Source: Candidatus Poribacteria bacterium
GTDB lineage: Bacteria > Poribacteria > WGA-4E > WGA-3G
DNA length: 64,000 nucleotides
NCBI GenBank assembly: GCA_022821965.1
Contig: JAJECN010000035.1
Span: forward strand, 1 to 64,000
Direction: 5' to 3'
Shown in pieces: positions 42,712 through 51,959 of the stretch; position 1 is the stretch's first letter; each line of letters starts with the position of its first letter. Below the pieces are notes generated by a model. The model worked only from the letters and a program-made list of their open reading frames with translations, made no database searches and was not told the DNA's origin. A program made the position numbers and the translations under genes.

Positions 42712-43164
42712 CTACTCACTCAATTTAGGTAACTTTTCCATCTGGAAGTATATCGAATCTTCACCGACGATTGTGAATCCCAACCGTTCATAGAGGTCAA
42801 TACCACGGGTATTGACCTTTAGGACTTGAAGCTCCACAGATCTCTGCTCAAGGTTGGCATTATCAATAATACGGGTCATGCACGCGGAACCGATGCCTCT
42901 CCCCTGATATTCAGGAAGAATAAAGATCTGATTGACTTTGAGCGTGTCGGAAGTAGAAGATGTTATGAAGAAACCGACATCAGTTTCACAAAATTGGATA
43001 ATGTGAAAATCGTGCGAAGCGAACTCTTTATTATGTCGTTCCCATTGATAATTATCATCCCAACCCCAGACCTGTTCTACATACTCCCTATATGCCGCCT
43101 TCTTTACCGTAAAAATGAATTCGCTGTCGCTGGCACGTGCCTTGCGAATACTCAACGCCTCCAC
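42712..43164 (-). CDS. GNAT-family N-acetyltransferase
   Basis: 150 residues from GTG 43164 (purine-rich GGTGGGGG upstream). Motif A: IFILPEYQGRGIGSACMTRI; C-terminal NTRGIDLYERLGFTIVGED. No gap to the downstream YdcF-like gene, so co-transcribed. Distinct from the GNAT at 40502. Substrate unknown. Confidence 0.88.
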   Translation of the reverse strand: MEALSIRKARASDSEFIFTVKKAAYREYVEQVWGWDDNYQWERHNKEFASHDFHIIQFCETDVGFFITSSTSDTLKVNQIFILPEYQGRGIGSACMTRIIDNANLEQRSVELQVLKVNTRGIDLYERLGFTIVGEDSIYFQMEKLPKLSE

Positions 43165-43187
43165 AGTAAAACCCCCACCTTCTTTCC

Positions 43188-43961
43188 CTACATTTCTTTC
43201 TTCGCAACAACGGCAAAACTTACATTGTAAGCCATTTCATGTGCCCAACTTCCCGGTGTAGCCTCAATATCTGGCTGCGTCCAAGCACGTTCCTCAACCC
43301 GCTCAATCCGAAAATCGTTGTCCACAAGTCCATTGAATATATCACTCAAATAGTGTCGAAAATCAAATGCACCGTCTGAATACCTGAAAACACGTTCAGA
43401 ATAAGGTTCGGTGACGCGATAGTATTCACCATCCCATTCCCAAAAATGATTGGCAGGATTGCCGAAATCTACACGATAGTGACCACCGGGGCGGATGATT
43501 CTCGACACGCCTCTATAGATTTCATGAACGGATGGCACCCAACTCATCGAAGGTCCTTGATAGACGAGGTCATACGAAGCCTCTTCAATTGCGGACAAAT
43601 CCCGGATGTTGGCGCAAATTGTCTCGACTGGATAGCCATAATGCTTCGCAGCAGTAATATCTCCGTCAAGCTGACCCTGCGTAAAGTCAATAACGGTTAC
43701 ACGGGCATCAAGCAAACCGAACACCGCAGACTGCTGTCCGCCGCCTGCAGCGAGACACAGCACGTCCTTGTCGGCAACGTCTCTGAGTAGGTAAGCAGGG
43801 TAGATTTGATAGAGGTGATACGGGACTGGATCGAGCTGATCCTCAGCATATCTCAGAATATCGTCTTTATCAAGGTCAAGCCACGGCACGGTAAAGCCGT
43901 TCTTTTTCACGACTTCGGCTTCCCAATGTGTTCGATTAGCAATCGTGATTTCGTCATTCAT
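43188..43961 (-). CDS. Class I SAM-dependent methyltransferase
   Basis: 257 residues from ATG 43961, in an ATGA overlap with the upstream dehydratase; the ATG at 43982 is less likely. Motif I is VLCLAAGGGQQSAVFGLL, then VTVIDFTQGQL, an acidic CANIRDLS and the post-II LVYQGPSMSWV, then IIRPGGHYRVDFGNP. Cytoplasmic small-molecule methyltransferase; the acceptor cannot be read. Confidence 0.87.
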   Translation of the reverse strand: MNDEITIANRTHWEAEVVKKNGFTVPWLDLDKDDILRYAEDQLDPVPYHLYQIYPAYLLRDVADKDVLCLAAGGGQQSAVFGLLDARVTVIDFTQGQLDGDITAAKHYGYPVETICANIRDLSAIEEASYDLVYQGPSMSWVPSVHEIYRGVSRIIRPGGHYRVDFGNPANHFWEWDGEYYRVTEPYSERVFRYSDGAFDFRHYLSDIFNGLVDNDFRIERVEERAWTQPDIEATPGSWAHEMAYNVSFAVVAKKEM

Positions 43962-45124
43962 ACCGTCACACTTTCTATCCATGCCTCATCAATTTCGAGA
44001 CCGAAACCGGGGGCATCCGATGGCGCGACATAGCCATCTTTGATGACAGAAGTACCGGGCAACTTGACCATCTCTTCAAGGGGTACACCGGGGGAAGAAA
44101 CGCCTTCAGAACGTTCACCCCACGTGATGGCTGGCATGGCAAATGCAAGATGCTGACCGTAGGGATAGTTCATGCCGCCGTGCGTAATCACGTTAATCCC
44201 ACTTGCCTCAGCGATGTGACAGATTTTCGCCGCCGATGTAATACCGCCACACCACAAGACATCTGGCTGGAAGATGTCAACCAATCGTCGTCCTGCCGCC
44301 TCCGCAAAGACGGTTGGCAGATACCAGTGTTCCCCTGTCGCAAGCGTTTGCCAAGGGAGGCGTTGACGCACCGTCTCGTAGCCAACAAAATCATCGGCAC
44401 GGATGTAGTCCTCCATCCACTTCAACCCGTAAGGCTTCATCGTTTCACAGACGCGCACCGTATGCTCTATGTCAAAACCGGTCCAGGCATCCAACATCAA
44501 GTCAACCTTATCACCAATCGCTTCCCGTGTCGTTGCTACCAATTCTTCGAGTTTACCTAAGCCTTCCTTCCCTTGCTCTGGACCCCACGGTGTGAAGAGT
44601 TTTGTGGCTTTGAATCCAAGCTCCATATACCATTCCTGATCGAAACCGGAGGCGTAGCAGAAAATCTTTTCTTTTTGCGGTCCACCGAGGAGTTCATAGA
44701 CAGGTCTCTTCAGAATTTTTCCCTTGAGGTCCCAGAGGGCGCAATCAACCGCACTGATGGCGTAACTCGTCAAGCCGGTCGCGCCAAAGGCGGCTGACAA
44801 TCGCACCATCATGTCCCACAATTTCTCAGTTGCCATGCAATTTTCGCCAACGAGAAAGGGGGCAAAGTGGTCTGAGATGATTCGGGTTACGGGACCACCG
44901 TAAAGCGAGATACCGAAACCCCAGGTCCCATCTTCTGCCGTTATAATGCATGCCGGACGTTTCCATTCTGAATAGGAGACATGTCCCTCTTTTCTGTTGA
45001 ATGACGGATAACGCGTAATGGGTCGGTTCAACTGATATGTTCTGGATCGACTCGGTGTGCGCGGCGTTGTCGTCGGTTTTGGGTTTAGCTCAATTTCTAC
45101 GACGCGGATATCTTTAATCTTCAT
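43958..45124 (-). CDS. Enolase-superfamily (mandelate racemase/muconate lactonizing group) sugar-acid dehydratase-like protein
   Basis: 388 residues from ATG 45124 (AGAGGA 5 nt upstream). Metal ligands are in LDAWTGFD, KWMEDYI and ATGEHWY; the catalytic Lys segment is GFKATKLF, and the late HGGMNYPYGQH supplies a His. The N-terminal capping domain has RPITRYPSFNRKEGHVSYSEW. It most resembles L-rhamnonate dehydratases, but other acid-sugar dehydratases are possible. First gene of the tightly packed minus-strand unit down to 39520. Confidence 0.85.
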   Translation of the reverse strand: MKIKDIRVVEIELNPKPTTTPRTPSRSRTYQLNRPITRYPSFNRKEGHVSYSEWKRPACIITAEDGTWGFGISLYGGPVTRIISDHFAPFLVGENCMATEKLWDMMVRLSAAFGATGLTSYAISAVDCALWDLKGKILKRPVYELLGGPQKEKIFCYASGFDQEWYMELGFKATKLFTPWGPEQGKEGLGKLEELVATTREAIGDKVDLMLDAWTGFDIEHTVRVCETMKPYGLKWMEDYIRADDFVGYETVRQRLPWQTLATGEHWYLPTVFAEAAGRRLVDIFQPDVLWCGGITSAAKICHIAEASGINVITHGGMNYPYGQHLAFAMPAITWGERSEGVSSPGVPLEEMVKLPGTSVIKDGYVAPSDAPGFGLEIDEAWIESVTV

Positions 45125-45193
45125 ACAATTCCTCTTCTGTAACCAATATGATGAATTATCAAAATAGGTAGACCTTTGAATGCGCAATAATCA

Positions 45194-45487
45194 CTAAGAC
45201 ACTTCGCTGTTCCTGCCGATGGAGGGGCCCCGCCCCAATATAGCGAGTTCATCACGAAAACGTTTCTCACTGGCGGCGAGCAAATCTTCGATGACTTTCT
45301 TCGTACTCCCACCTTCCGCAACAAGGGTTTCCATCTGCTCTACTGCGAAAGTTTGAACATGGCTAAAACAATTCTTAGTAGACTTGTCAAGATGATTCCC
45401 AATGTTTAAACTCAGCACCAACAAAAGTGCTCTTTCCAATTTTTCGATGCGCTCGTCACGCGCTTTTAGTTCTTCCAATATATCCAT
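45194..45487 (-). CDS. Small coiled-coil protein, unknown
   Basis: 97 residues if the ATG at 45487 is used (frame open to 45577). The N-terminus ILEELKARDERIEKLERALLL forms a coiled coil; later VEQMETLVAEGG and KVIEDLLAASEKRFRDELA are helical. No family recognised. It lies 69 bp upstream of the dehydratase start on the same strand and may head that transcript. Confidence 0.55.
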   Translation of the reverse strand: MDILEELKARDERIEKLERALLLVLSLNIGNHLDKSTKNCFSHVQTFAVEQMETLVAEGGSTKKVIEDLLAASEKRFRDELAILGRGPSIGRNSEVS

Positions 45488-45685
45488 TTGGTTTTCAAGC
45501 TCCAGTCCTTTTATCCCCCTGCTATATACGGTGGGAGAGTGGTAGAAGAGAGTGTAGGGTTTTCGTGGCGTTACCACCCAAAACTGGGTTTACAGAGTAT
45601 ATCACGAGCGGGGAAAAGATGCAATATTTTCCCATAGATTTTATAGATTGGGACAGTCAGACCTATGTTGTTTAGGCTAATCAGG

Positions 45686-46573
45686 TCAATTAGGATTGAT
45701 CTTCGAGTTCTTTATTCGTTGGTAGGCGCGTCCAATTTCAAAAACGAGAAGTCCAAACTTGATCTTCTCTATAATCGTAGTATCGTCTGTCTGATAGTAC
45801 TTCAGAACCGCATCAATTACCTTTTTGGCAACAATACCATCAGGCGGCAAATCTGAATACATCTCTATAGCAAACTCAGATAAATCTATAGCTGGATCGT
45901 GGAGCAAGGCATCAGCGAAATCAATAATGGTGAGTTGTTCAAGATTCTTTTGTACAAAAAACAGATGGTTTATCTGGAGATCAGTGTGAACGACAGCCCA
46001 TCTCTGGTCTAAGGATTCCTGCAGATTTTCCAACTTTTCACTCCATTGATGTATATCGATTTCTACGGTATCTTCTGCGATAAATGCAAGTTTTTGCCTT
46101 GTGTCACGGATTGCCATTGCGAAAGGATCAGCAGCGTGTGGGATATAGTCTAAGACCTCATCTGGAAATTTGTGCCTGTGTAGAAAGGTGAGAGAAGTAC
46201 CGAGAGATTTGCCAAAGGATTCTAATTCTCCAGCGGTAAATCCTTCAAGTGCTTCTATGGGTAGTGAAGCACCATTGATTTTTGAAAACATCGCATAGAA
46301 TCCGCTTTCGTGTACCATGATCGGCTTTGCTACAGTGAAAGGCATCGATAATGTGTGTAGGTATTCTGTGATTTTAAATTCTTTTAGAAGCAGGGGTCGG
46401 TAGGCGTTGCGCGCAACTTTGAGGATAGCATTGTCGCGGTAGTAGAAGGTAAAATTATCACCACCGCGGTGGCGGTTGGAGATAGGTTTTAGATTTTCAA
46501 TGGATATATCTGCAGCGAATTTTTTAAGAAAATCACACACGTTCTCTGCTGTAATCTCAGTTGTTTGATCCAT
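45686..46573 (-). CDS. Aminoglycoside phosphotransferase (APH)-family kinase-like protein
   Basis: 295 residues. Kinase-fold signature: N-lobe FTFYYRDNAILKVAR (Lys52), catalytic loop H196-T-D198-L-Q-I-N in VVHTDLQIN, and DFADALLHDP (metal Asp218) in place of DFG. APH-family proteins phosphorylate small molecules such as antibiotics, choline or homoserine; no specificity can be read. Weak ribosome-binding site. Confidence 0.88.
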   Translation of the reverse strand: MDQTTEITAENVCDFLKKFAADISIENLKPISNRHRGGDNFTFYYRDNAILKVARNAYRPLLLKEFKITEYLHTLSMPFTVAKPIMVHESGFYAMFSKINGASLPIEALEGFTAGELESFGKSLGTSLTFLHRHKFPDEVLDYIPHAADPFAMAIRDTRQKLAFIAEDTVEIDIHQWSEKLENLQESLDQRWAVVHTDLQINHLFFVQKNLEQLTIIDFADALLHDPAIDLSEFAIEMYSDLPPDGIVAKKVIDAVLKYYQTDDTTIIEKIKFGLLVFEIGRAYQRIKNSKINPN

Positions 46574-46653
46574 TGGAATATCTCTATATCAGGTAAGTTG
46601 AGAACGATTGTTAAGAGCGCGCTTGAATACAGTTAACCTTTTGTGTCTATCAA

Positions 46654-47577
46654 TTAGAGTTCGGCTCTTTTGATGTTTCCAAAGATGCGCTCCAACACTG
46701 TTTGAACTTCCTGATGTTGCTTGTCCCCGTGCGAAACAGCAGGCGTTCGGAGGCGAGGGTTGGGATAAAGACCGTGAAGATGGAGTGCTGATTTGATACT
46801 CGGTAACCACTCTAATCTTGTTGCCACCTCGAGCCAAGGCTCCTCATAGCGAAACACAATCTCACGTGCTTCATCGTTGCGTCCTGTGGTTAGAGCGTTG
46901 TAAAATTTCAGCGCAATGTCGGGTCGAAAAGGAGCGATGGTACAAAGATACGCCGTTGAGCCGATCGGGTAGCCGAACATGAAATTACGCATCTGTCCAC
47001 CACTGATGACTGCAAAATTTTCGTTGGCAGTCGCGCGAATGATGTCATAGTAGGCGTAGAAGGGATGACCGTCGTTTTTGATGCCTGCGATTTCTGGACG
47101 TTTTGCCAACTCTGTAACGATGTCCACAGGATAAGGGTCTTGCCATGCTCCCCAAACCAACAAAGGTATCGGTGCGGCATCCCGAACACTATTAAAGTAG
47201 CCAACAATGACCTCGCGTTTCACGCCTAATCCGGGATGAATTTGGACCTTGACAGCGTCCACTCCCGCACCATCACAGTGTTTCAAAAATTGTCGGCACT
47301 GCCCTGGATGCCACCATCCCGTTGAAGCGATAAACAATGAACGACCTGATATTTCTTCTGCCAGTTCTGAGGTCAATCGCCAAATTTCCTCATCCGTTAG
47401 GCTGCAAAACTCGCTACTGCCATACGTGAGGAGAATCACTGGAACGTTCTGCTCGCACAACCAGTTGACATACTTCCGCATTGCACCGACATCCAGTGAG
47501 TCGTCATTACCAAAGCAGGTATTTACCGGCACGACGGGACCTTTTAGACGTTCCACTACATGAATCGCTTGCTCCAT
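46654..47577 (-). CDS. Dihydrodipicolinate synthase (DapA/NanA)-superfamily protein
   Basis: 307 residues, GAGGAAG upstream of ATG 47577. TIM-barrel pattern GPVVPVNTCFGNDD, the GSSEFCSLTDEE segment replacing GTTGE, and Schiff-base Lys in IAGIKND. The strand normally carrying the catalytic Tyr reads PLLVWGAWQDP, so Tyr is replaced by Trp. It is therefore likely an aldolase or dehydratase of sugar acids, or an altered enzyme, rather than lysine-pathway DapA. Cytoplasmic. Confidence 0.85.
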   Translation of the reverse strand: MEQAIHVVERLKGPVVPVNTCFGNDDSLDVGAMRKYVNWLCEQNVPVILLTYGSSEFCSLTDEEIWRLTSELAEEISGRSLFIASTGWWHPGQCRQFLKHCDGAGVDAVKVQIHPGLGVKREVIVGYFNSVRDAAPIPLLVWGAWQDPYPVDIVTELAKRPEIAGIKNDGHPFYAYYDIIRATANENFAVISGGQMRNFMFGYPIGSTAYLCTIAPFRPDIALKFYNALTTGRNDEAREIVFRYEEPWLEVATRLEWLPSIKSALHLHGLYPNPRLRTPAVSHGDKQHQEVQTVLERIFGNIKRAEL

Positions 47578-47605
47578 AAGGCTTCCTCCCTCAAATAGGT
47601 AAGTG

Positions 47606-48007
47606 TCAGATTTCCTCAGAAAATTCAGGAATTGTCAACAAGCCAGCAGTCCACAGAAACGCTCTATCTCGCTCAGTGAGTTCATTCAGACCCATCCACG
47701 CAATGTCAACAAGGATTTGATTCTCTTCTAATTCAGGGTCGCTTCCCAAGGACACTGCCTGTGTACCTATCTCTATCAAATAGGTGTAGTATAGATCATC
47801 AGGTGCAAAGGTAACAACAGATGTTGGGCGGATCACTCTGCCCTGCACACGGCATTCCTCCCAAAGTTCTCTCAGTGCGGCTTGTTCCGGCGTTTCATCC
47901 GCTTCAATACGCCCACCGGGAAGGCACCACCACTCCTCTCCTTCATGGTGATGCTTGACCATCAGGATCTTTTTCTCCCTATGAACGATGCACTGTGCAC
48001 GCGACAT
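47606..48007 (-). CDS. Nudix hydrolase
   Basis: 133 residues. Nudix box GGRIEADETPEQAALRELWE followed by ECRV: all acidic residues are kept, while the Gly before the last position is Arg. CLPGG precedes it. Substrate unknown. 28 bp upstream of the DapA-like gene on the same strand. Confidence 0.9.
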   Translation of the reverse strand: MSRAQCIVHREKKILMVKHHHEGEEWWCLPGGRIEADETPEQAALRELWEECRVQGRVIRPTSVVTFAPDDLYYTYLIEIGTQAVSLGSDPELEENQILVDIAWMGLNELTERDRAFLWTAGLLTIPEFSEEI

Positions 48008-48164
48008 TCACAACTCCTTCATCCAATATCCTATCGAAAATGTAAGAAAACCTCTTTCAAATCTTCAAAATCTTGCTATACATGACCGCATCACCATCTG
48101 GATAGAAATCCTTCAAAACAGCCTCAGAACCTCTTGTAAATGGGGAGTAACTACGGACGCGCTG

Positions 48165-49067
48165 TTAGGTATCTGTTAATGTTTCCAGTCTGCGACAGGC
48201 TTTTAGCAATGCTTCTTGAATGTTTAGAAACTCAAGGGTGCCGGGCGGTAGTGGATATTTTGTAACGTCAAACGGCTCAAGCGGGTTATCAATCTTCCGC
48301 CTTGTAAAGGCGTAGAGAGCTTTCTGTTCCGATGTCGCTTTAACTACCTGTTCAAAAGGGAGGTCACAATTGTTTCGCCACAACTGAGGTTCAACTGCAT
48401 CAACCATCGCCTGAATTGGTGAAACCCGCTTTCCGTACTTTGAATTCAGAAAGCAAGCCAACCTCTCAGCTTGGACACGTGGATAATGCATAATATTTTC
48501 GTAACCAAGAAAAAGTCGATGCTGTGCATCTTCTGTGTGCTGCAGAATGAGCGTCATCATGTGCTGCCAACGGAGCAAATTCATTGCGATAAAGGAAATA
48601 CGGACTGGTACATTCGCTGGCATAATAAACTGCTGCCATGAGACTGCCGTGTCGAGAGGGTTACGAACCGTGATTATATAAACCGCATCGTCCCATATCT
48701 GTTTCCAAAACGGCAAAAAATGACTGAGGGCAGGATCTTTCCAAAACCAGGGACCTCCTTTGGACATTTCAGCCATCAGTTCAGTGGCTTTCTGTCTACA
48801 CGCAGAATCAGCAGCCTTTTTCCTTATTCGCTGTTGGAAGTCGCTATCCCACCAAGTTGCTCCAGTATCAAAATCCCCTAACTCAGCAAGCAGATCCCAC
48901 AAGGGCAGGAATTCCCAATATCCTCTGGGAGCATGGACATCAGCCTTGTGTAACTTCTCAAAAGGACCCGCATAAGCACCCCATCTGTGTAACATCTCAG
49001 CAACAACAGATGTTCCGCTACGTTCAACACCGAGCACGATAATCGGATGACTTTTGGAGTCAATCAT
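48165..49067 (-). CDS. Sulfotransferase-family protein
   Basis: 300 residues, GAGGA upstream of ATG 49067. The PAPS 5'-phosphosulfate loop is LGVERSGTSVV (13-23) and the 3'-phosphate motif is ITVRNPLDTAVSW. It would transfer sulfate from PAPS to a glycan or small molecule; marine sponge-associated lineages often carry such genes, but the acceptor is unknown. No neighbours for PAPS synthesis here. Confidence 0.87.
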   Translation of the reverse strand: MIDSKSHPIIVLGVERSGTSVVAEMLHRWGAYAGPFEKLHKADVHAPRGYWEFLPLWDLLAELGDFDTGATWWDSDFQQRIRKKAADSACRQKATELMAEMSKGGPWFWKDPALSHFLPFWKQIWDDAVYIITVRNPLDTAVSWQQFIMPANVPVRISFIAMNLLRWQHMMTLILQHTEDAQHRLFLGYENIMHYPRVQAERLACFLNSKYGKRVSPIQAMVDAVEPQLWRNNCDLPFEQVVKATSEQKALYAFTRRKIDNPLEPFDVTKYPLPPGTLEFLNIQEALLKACRRLETLTDT

Positions 49068-49298
49068 TCAAATGTCCTCAAGTATTTCGTCAATGATGCC
49101 TCATACCAACGTAAGTTGTACGATTTTTCTTGCAAGAAACCATTTTTGACTGTATGATAAAGGCTTATGAAGACGCTGTTATTTTTTCGGACTGTGCTTA
49201 TTTAAAGTATAGCATCTTTCGTTGTTTTTCCCTAACAAAAACAGCGTTTCTAATTCCCACCACTGAAGGGTGGATGTAATAACATACGGAGGTAAGAA

Positions 49299-50057
49299 GT
49301 GAAACACAGCGTGAAAGTTATTATAGTTTTAGCCGTTGTCGTGAGTCTCTGGTCTACAAGCGCGTTCGCAGCGGATCTTACGGAAGGACTCGTCGGTTAC
49401 TGGCCCCTTGATGGCAATGGAAATGACGAATCAGGTAATGGAAACGATGCCAAATTGGAAAAGGGCGCGAAATGGTCTGACGACGGTTGGGTGAACGGTG
49501 CCGTTGATTTTGATGGCGGTGGTGGACACGTCGTCGTTGATAATACGTTTGAATTGACAACAACCGCAATCACGGTAATCGCCCGGATCAACGGTTGGAA
49601 AACGATAGATTGGTCAGGAATTGTCGTCGGTCGAAGTGATCCAGCATCGTGGTGGATGGATGTTGCTGCGAATAATACCCTAACCTACGTATGGAACAAC
49701 AATTCCGCACTGACGTGGAACTGGCAAGGCGCACCAGAAATCCCGGAAAATAAATGGGCGTTGGTCGCGATAGCAATTGAACCTGCTAAAGCAACGAGTT
49801 ACATTTATCACAGAGACAGGGACAAACTTGATTCTGAGGTAAACGACATTCCCCATATCGAGCAGACGGTTCGGAATTTAAAGTTCGGGTGGGATGAATG
49901 CTGCGGTGCCAGATACTTCAAAGGGCTGATTGACGAAGTAATGATCTATGACCGGACGTTGAACGCCGATGACCTTAAAAGATTGGCAACTGTCGGGCTG
50001 CCTGTCGAGAGTAAAGGGAAACTCGCAATCACTTGGGCAGCACTCAAACAAGATTAG
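49299..50057 (+). CDS. Exported LamG/concanavalin-like lectin-domain protein
   Basis: 252 residues from GTG 49299 (ACGGAGG 6 nt upstream). Signal peptide VIIVLAVVVSLWSTSAFA. LamG-type sandwich: GLVGYWPLDGNGNDESGNGN, VDFDGGGGHVVV, ITVIARINGW, then YFKGLIDEVMIYDRTLN. Such domains bind glycans or Ca2+. The C-terminal KGKLAITWAALKQD is outside the domain. A hairpin CCACC...GGTGG (about 49257-49275) precedes the start. Confidence 0.88.
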   Translation: MKHSVKVIIVLAVVVSLWSTSAFAADLTEGLVGYWPLDGNGNDESGNGNDAKLEKGAKWSDDGWVNGAVDFDGGGGHVVVDNTFELTTTAITVIARINGWKTIDWSGIVVGRSDPASWWMDVAANNTLTYVWNNNSALTWNWQGAPEIPENKWALVAIAIEPAKATSYIYHRDRDKLDSEVNDIPHIEQTVRNLKFGWDECCGARYFKGLIDEVMIYDRTLNADDLKRLATVGLPVESKGKLAITWAALKQD

Positions 50058-50075
50058 TTATCGGTTATCAGTTAT

Positions 50076-50189
50076 CAGTTGTCAGTGAAGAGGAGATTTT
50101 GTAACAATCATCGCCACTTTGGGACAAGCCCATGTGAAGTGAATTATTACCAGAAAACCTCTTAACCGAACGCCACAGACTGACAACTG
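50076..50189. repeat. MITE-like inverted repeat (CAGTTGTCAGT ends)
   Basis: CAGTTGTCAGT (50076-50086) and its exact complement ACTGACAACTG (50179-50189) bound 114 bp. A run of TTATCAG heptamers (TTATCGGTTATCAGTTATCA) precedes the left end. The terminal motif matches the element at 27370-27461. It fills most of the gap between the LamG and ABC genes. Confidence 0.5.
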
Positions 50190-50213
50190 ACCCCCTAAAG
50201 GATAACCTCCAAT

Positions 50214-51959
50214 TTGGAAAAAATCCCTTTCAGGCAATATGCCGCACTTCTTTCACAGTACCTGAAACCGCAGTGGGTGCGTATGACCCTACTCGCTGTG
50301 TTTATATTGGCTGGGGTCGGTTTAAACCTTGTTAAACCACAGATTCTGCGCTACTTTTTTGACACAGCAGAAGCAGGTGGAGAGACACGGAACTTACTGA
50401 TCGCTGCCGGTCTTCTGTACATTGCTGTAAGCTTCTTCAGGCAAGTTGTAACGTTAGTCAGCTCTTACCTTGGGCAAGATGTCGGCTGGCGAGCGACAAA
50501 TCAGATGCGGGGTGATCTCGCACACCACTGTCTGCAACTTGACATGCCGTTCCATCATGAACACACCCCTGGTGAAATGGTAGAACGCGTTGACGGAGAT
50601 ACGACGGCTCTCTCAAATTTCTTTTCTGAATTCATACTTCAGGTAATAGGAAGCTTTTTGCTGCTCGGTGGCGCGCTGGCTTTGGTCATTCGTGAAGATT
50701 GGCGGATCGGTATTGCACTGACCGGCTTTGTGATAGTTGCTATCCTGATTTACAATCTCACCCGAAACGTTGCCGTTCCCACCTACACAGCTGAACGAGA
50801 AGGTTACGCCAGACTCTTCGGATTTCTCGAAGAACGTCTAACAGGCGTTGAGGACCTGCGCACAAACGGTGGCATCAACTATACAATGGATCGGTTTTAC
50901 GATGTCAACCGTGATGTGTACGGTCAAGCCGTAAAAGCACACGTGATGGGCGAGGTTTTACGGATGATTAGCGGCGTTCTACTCGCCTTCGGGCAGGTAC
51001 TGACGATGGCGATAAGTATCTATCTGTTCAGGGAAGGGGTATTCACAATCGGGACCGTCCTTCTTGTTATCCAATACGTAGTCATGCTGCGAGGTCCGTT
51101 GGTCATGATGAACCGTCAGATTAACGATCTCCAACGGGCAACCGCTGGCTTGAAACGGATTGAAGAATTTTATCGGGTCACCTCAAACATTGTAGATGGA
51201 ACGGAAGCACTTTCGACCTCAGAAGCACTTGGTATTGAATTTGACGCGGTCACATTCGGGTACACCGAAGATGAATCTGTTCTGAAAGATGTTTCCTTCC
51301 AATTACAACCCGGCAAGTCACTCGGCTTATTGGGACGCACAGGTAGCGGTAAGACGACAATCACCCGCCTTCTATTCCGACTGTATGAGATTAACAACGG
51401 TCAAATTCGGATTGGAAACAAATCAATTGAGGATATTCAGTTGGAAGACTTGCGCAACCAGATCGGTCTGGTCACACAGGACGTGCAACTCTTCAATGCA
51501 ACGGTGCGCCAGAACCTAACGCTCTTTGATACCGGAATTTCCGATGACCGGATTTTGTCAGTGATTGAAGAATTAGGGCTATCAGAGTGGTACCAATCCC
51601 TACCAAATGGACTTGACACACTTCTTGAAGGTACCGGGCTTTCCGCAGGCGAAGCGCAGCTGCTGGCATTTGCAAGGGTCTTCCTTAAAGATCCGAAGAT
51701 TGTCATTCTTGATGAACCCTCCTCACGACTTGACCCAGCAACGGAACAACGCATTGACAACGCAGTCCGGCGATTGTTAAAGGGGCGGACCAGCATCATT
51801 ATTGCGCATCGGCTTGGAACGGTCCAACAGGTGGACGAAATTATGATTCTTGCCGATGGAGAGATTGAAGAATACGACGAACGAAAGCGGCTCGTCCAAA
51901 ATCCTGACTCCACCTTCTCGCAGCTGCTAAAAACTGGACTCGAGGAGATGATCCAATGA
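50214..51959 (+). CDS. ABC exporter half-transporter A (membrane and ATPase domains)
   Basis: 581 residues from TTG 50214. Six-helix exporter domain at about 15-310, ATPase from about 345: Walker [10 protein letters not shown] (about 374-382), signature LSAGE (altered from LSGGQ, about 475), Walker [13 protein letters not shown] with the catalytic Glu kept, and an IIAHRLGT switch His. The stop overlaps the next start (ATGA), so it pairs with subunit B as a heterodimer. The substrate could be a drug, lipid or peptide; unknown. Inner membrane. Confidence 0.92.
   Translation: MEKIPFRQYAALLSQYLKPQWVRMTLLAVFILAGVGLNLVKPQILRYFFDTAEAGGETRNLLIAAGLLYIAVSFFRQVVTLVSSYLGQDVGWRATNQMRGDLAHHCLQLDMPFHHEHTPGEMVERVDGDTTALSNFFSEFILQVIGSFLLLGGALALVIREDWRIGIALTGFVIVAILIYNLTRNVAVPTYTAEREGYARLFGFLEERLTGVEDLRTNGGINYTMDRFYDVNRDVYGQAVKAHVMGEVLRMISGVLLAFGQVLTMAISIYLFREGVFTIGTVLLVIQYVVMLRGPLVMMNRQINDLQRATAGLKRIEEFYRVTSNIVDGTEALSTSEALGIEFDAVTFGYTEDESVLKDVSFQLQPGKSLGLLGRTGSGKTTITRLLFRLYEINNGQIRIGNKSIEDIQLEDLRNQIGLVTQDVQLFNATVRQNLTLFDTGISDDRILSVIEELGLSEWYQSLPNGLDTLLEGTGLSAGEAQLLAFARVFLKDPKIVILDEPSSRLDPATEQRIDNAVRRLLKGRTSIIIAHRLGTVQQVDEIMILADGEIEEYDERKRLVQNPDSTFSQLLKTGLEEMIQ

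Noticed and set aside
49255-49278. CCACC...GGTGG hairpin as a riboswitch before the LamG gene
   Set aside because: Five-base stem only, no conserved riboswitch core, no second example in the window.
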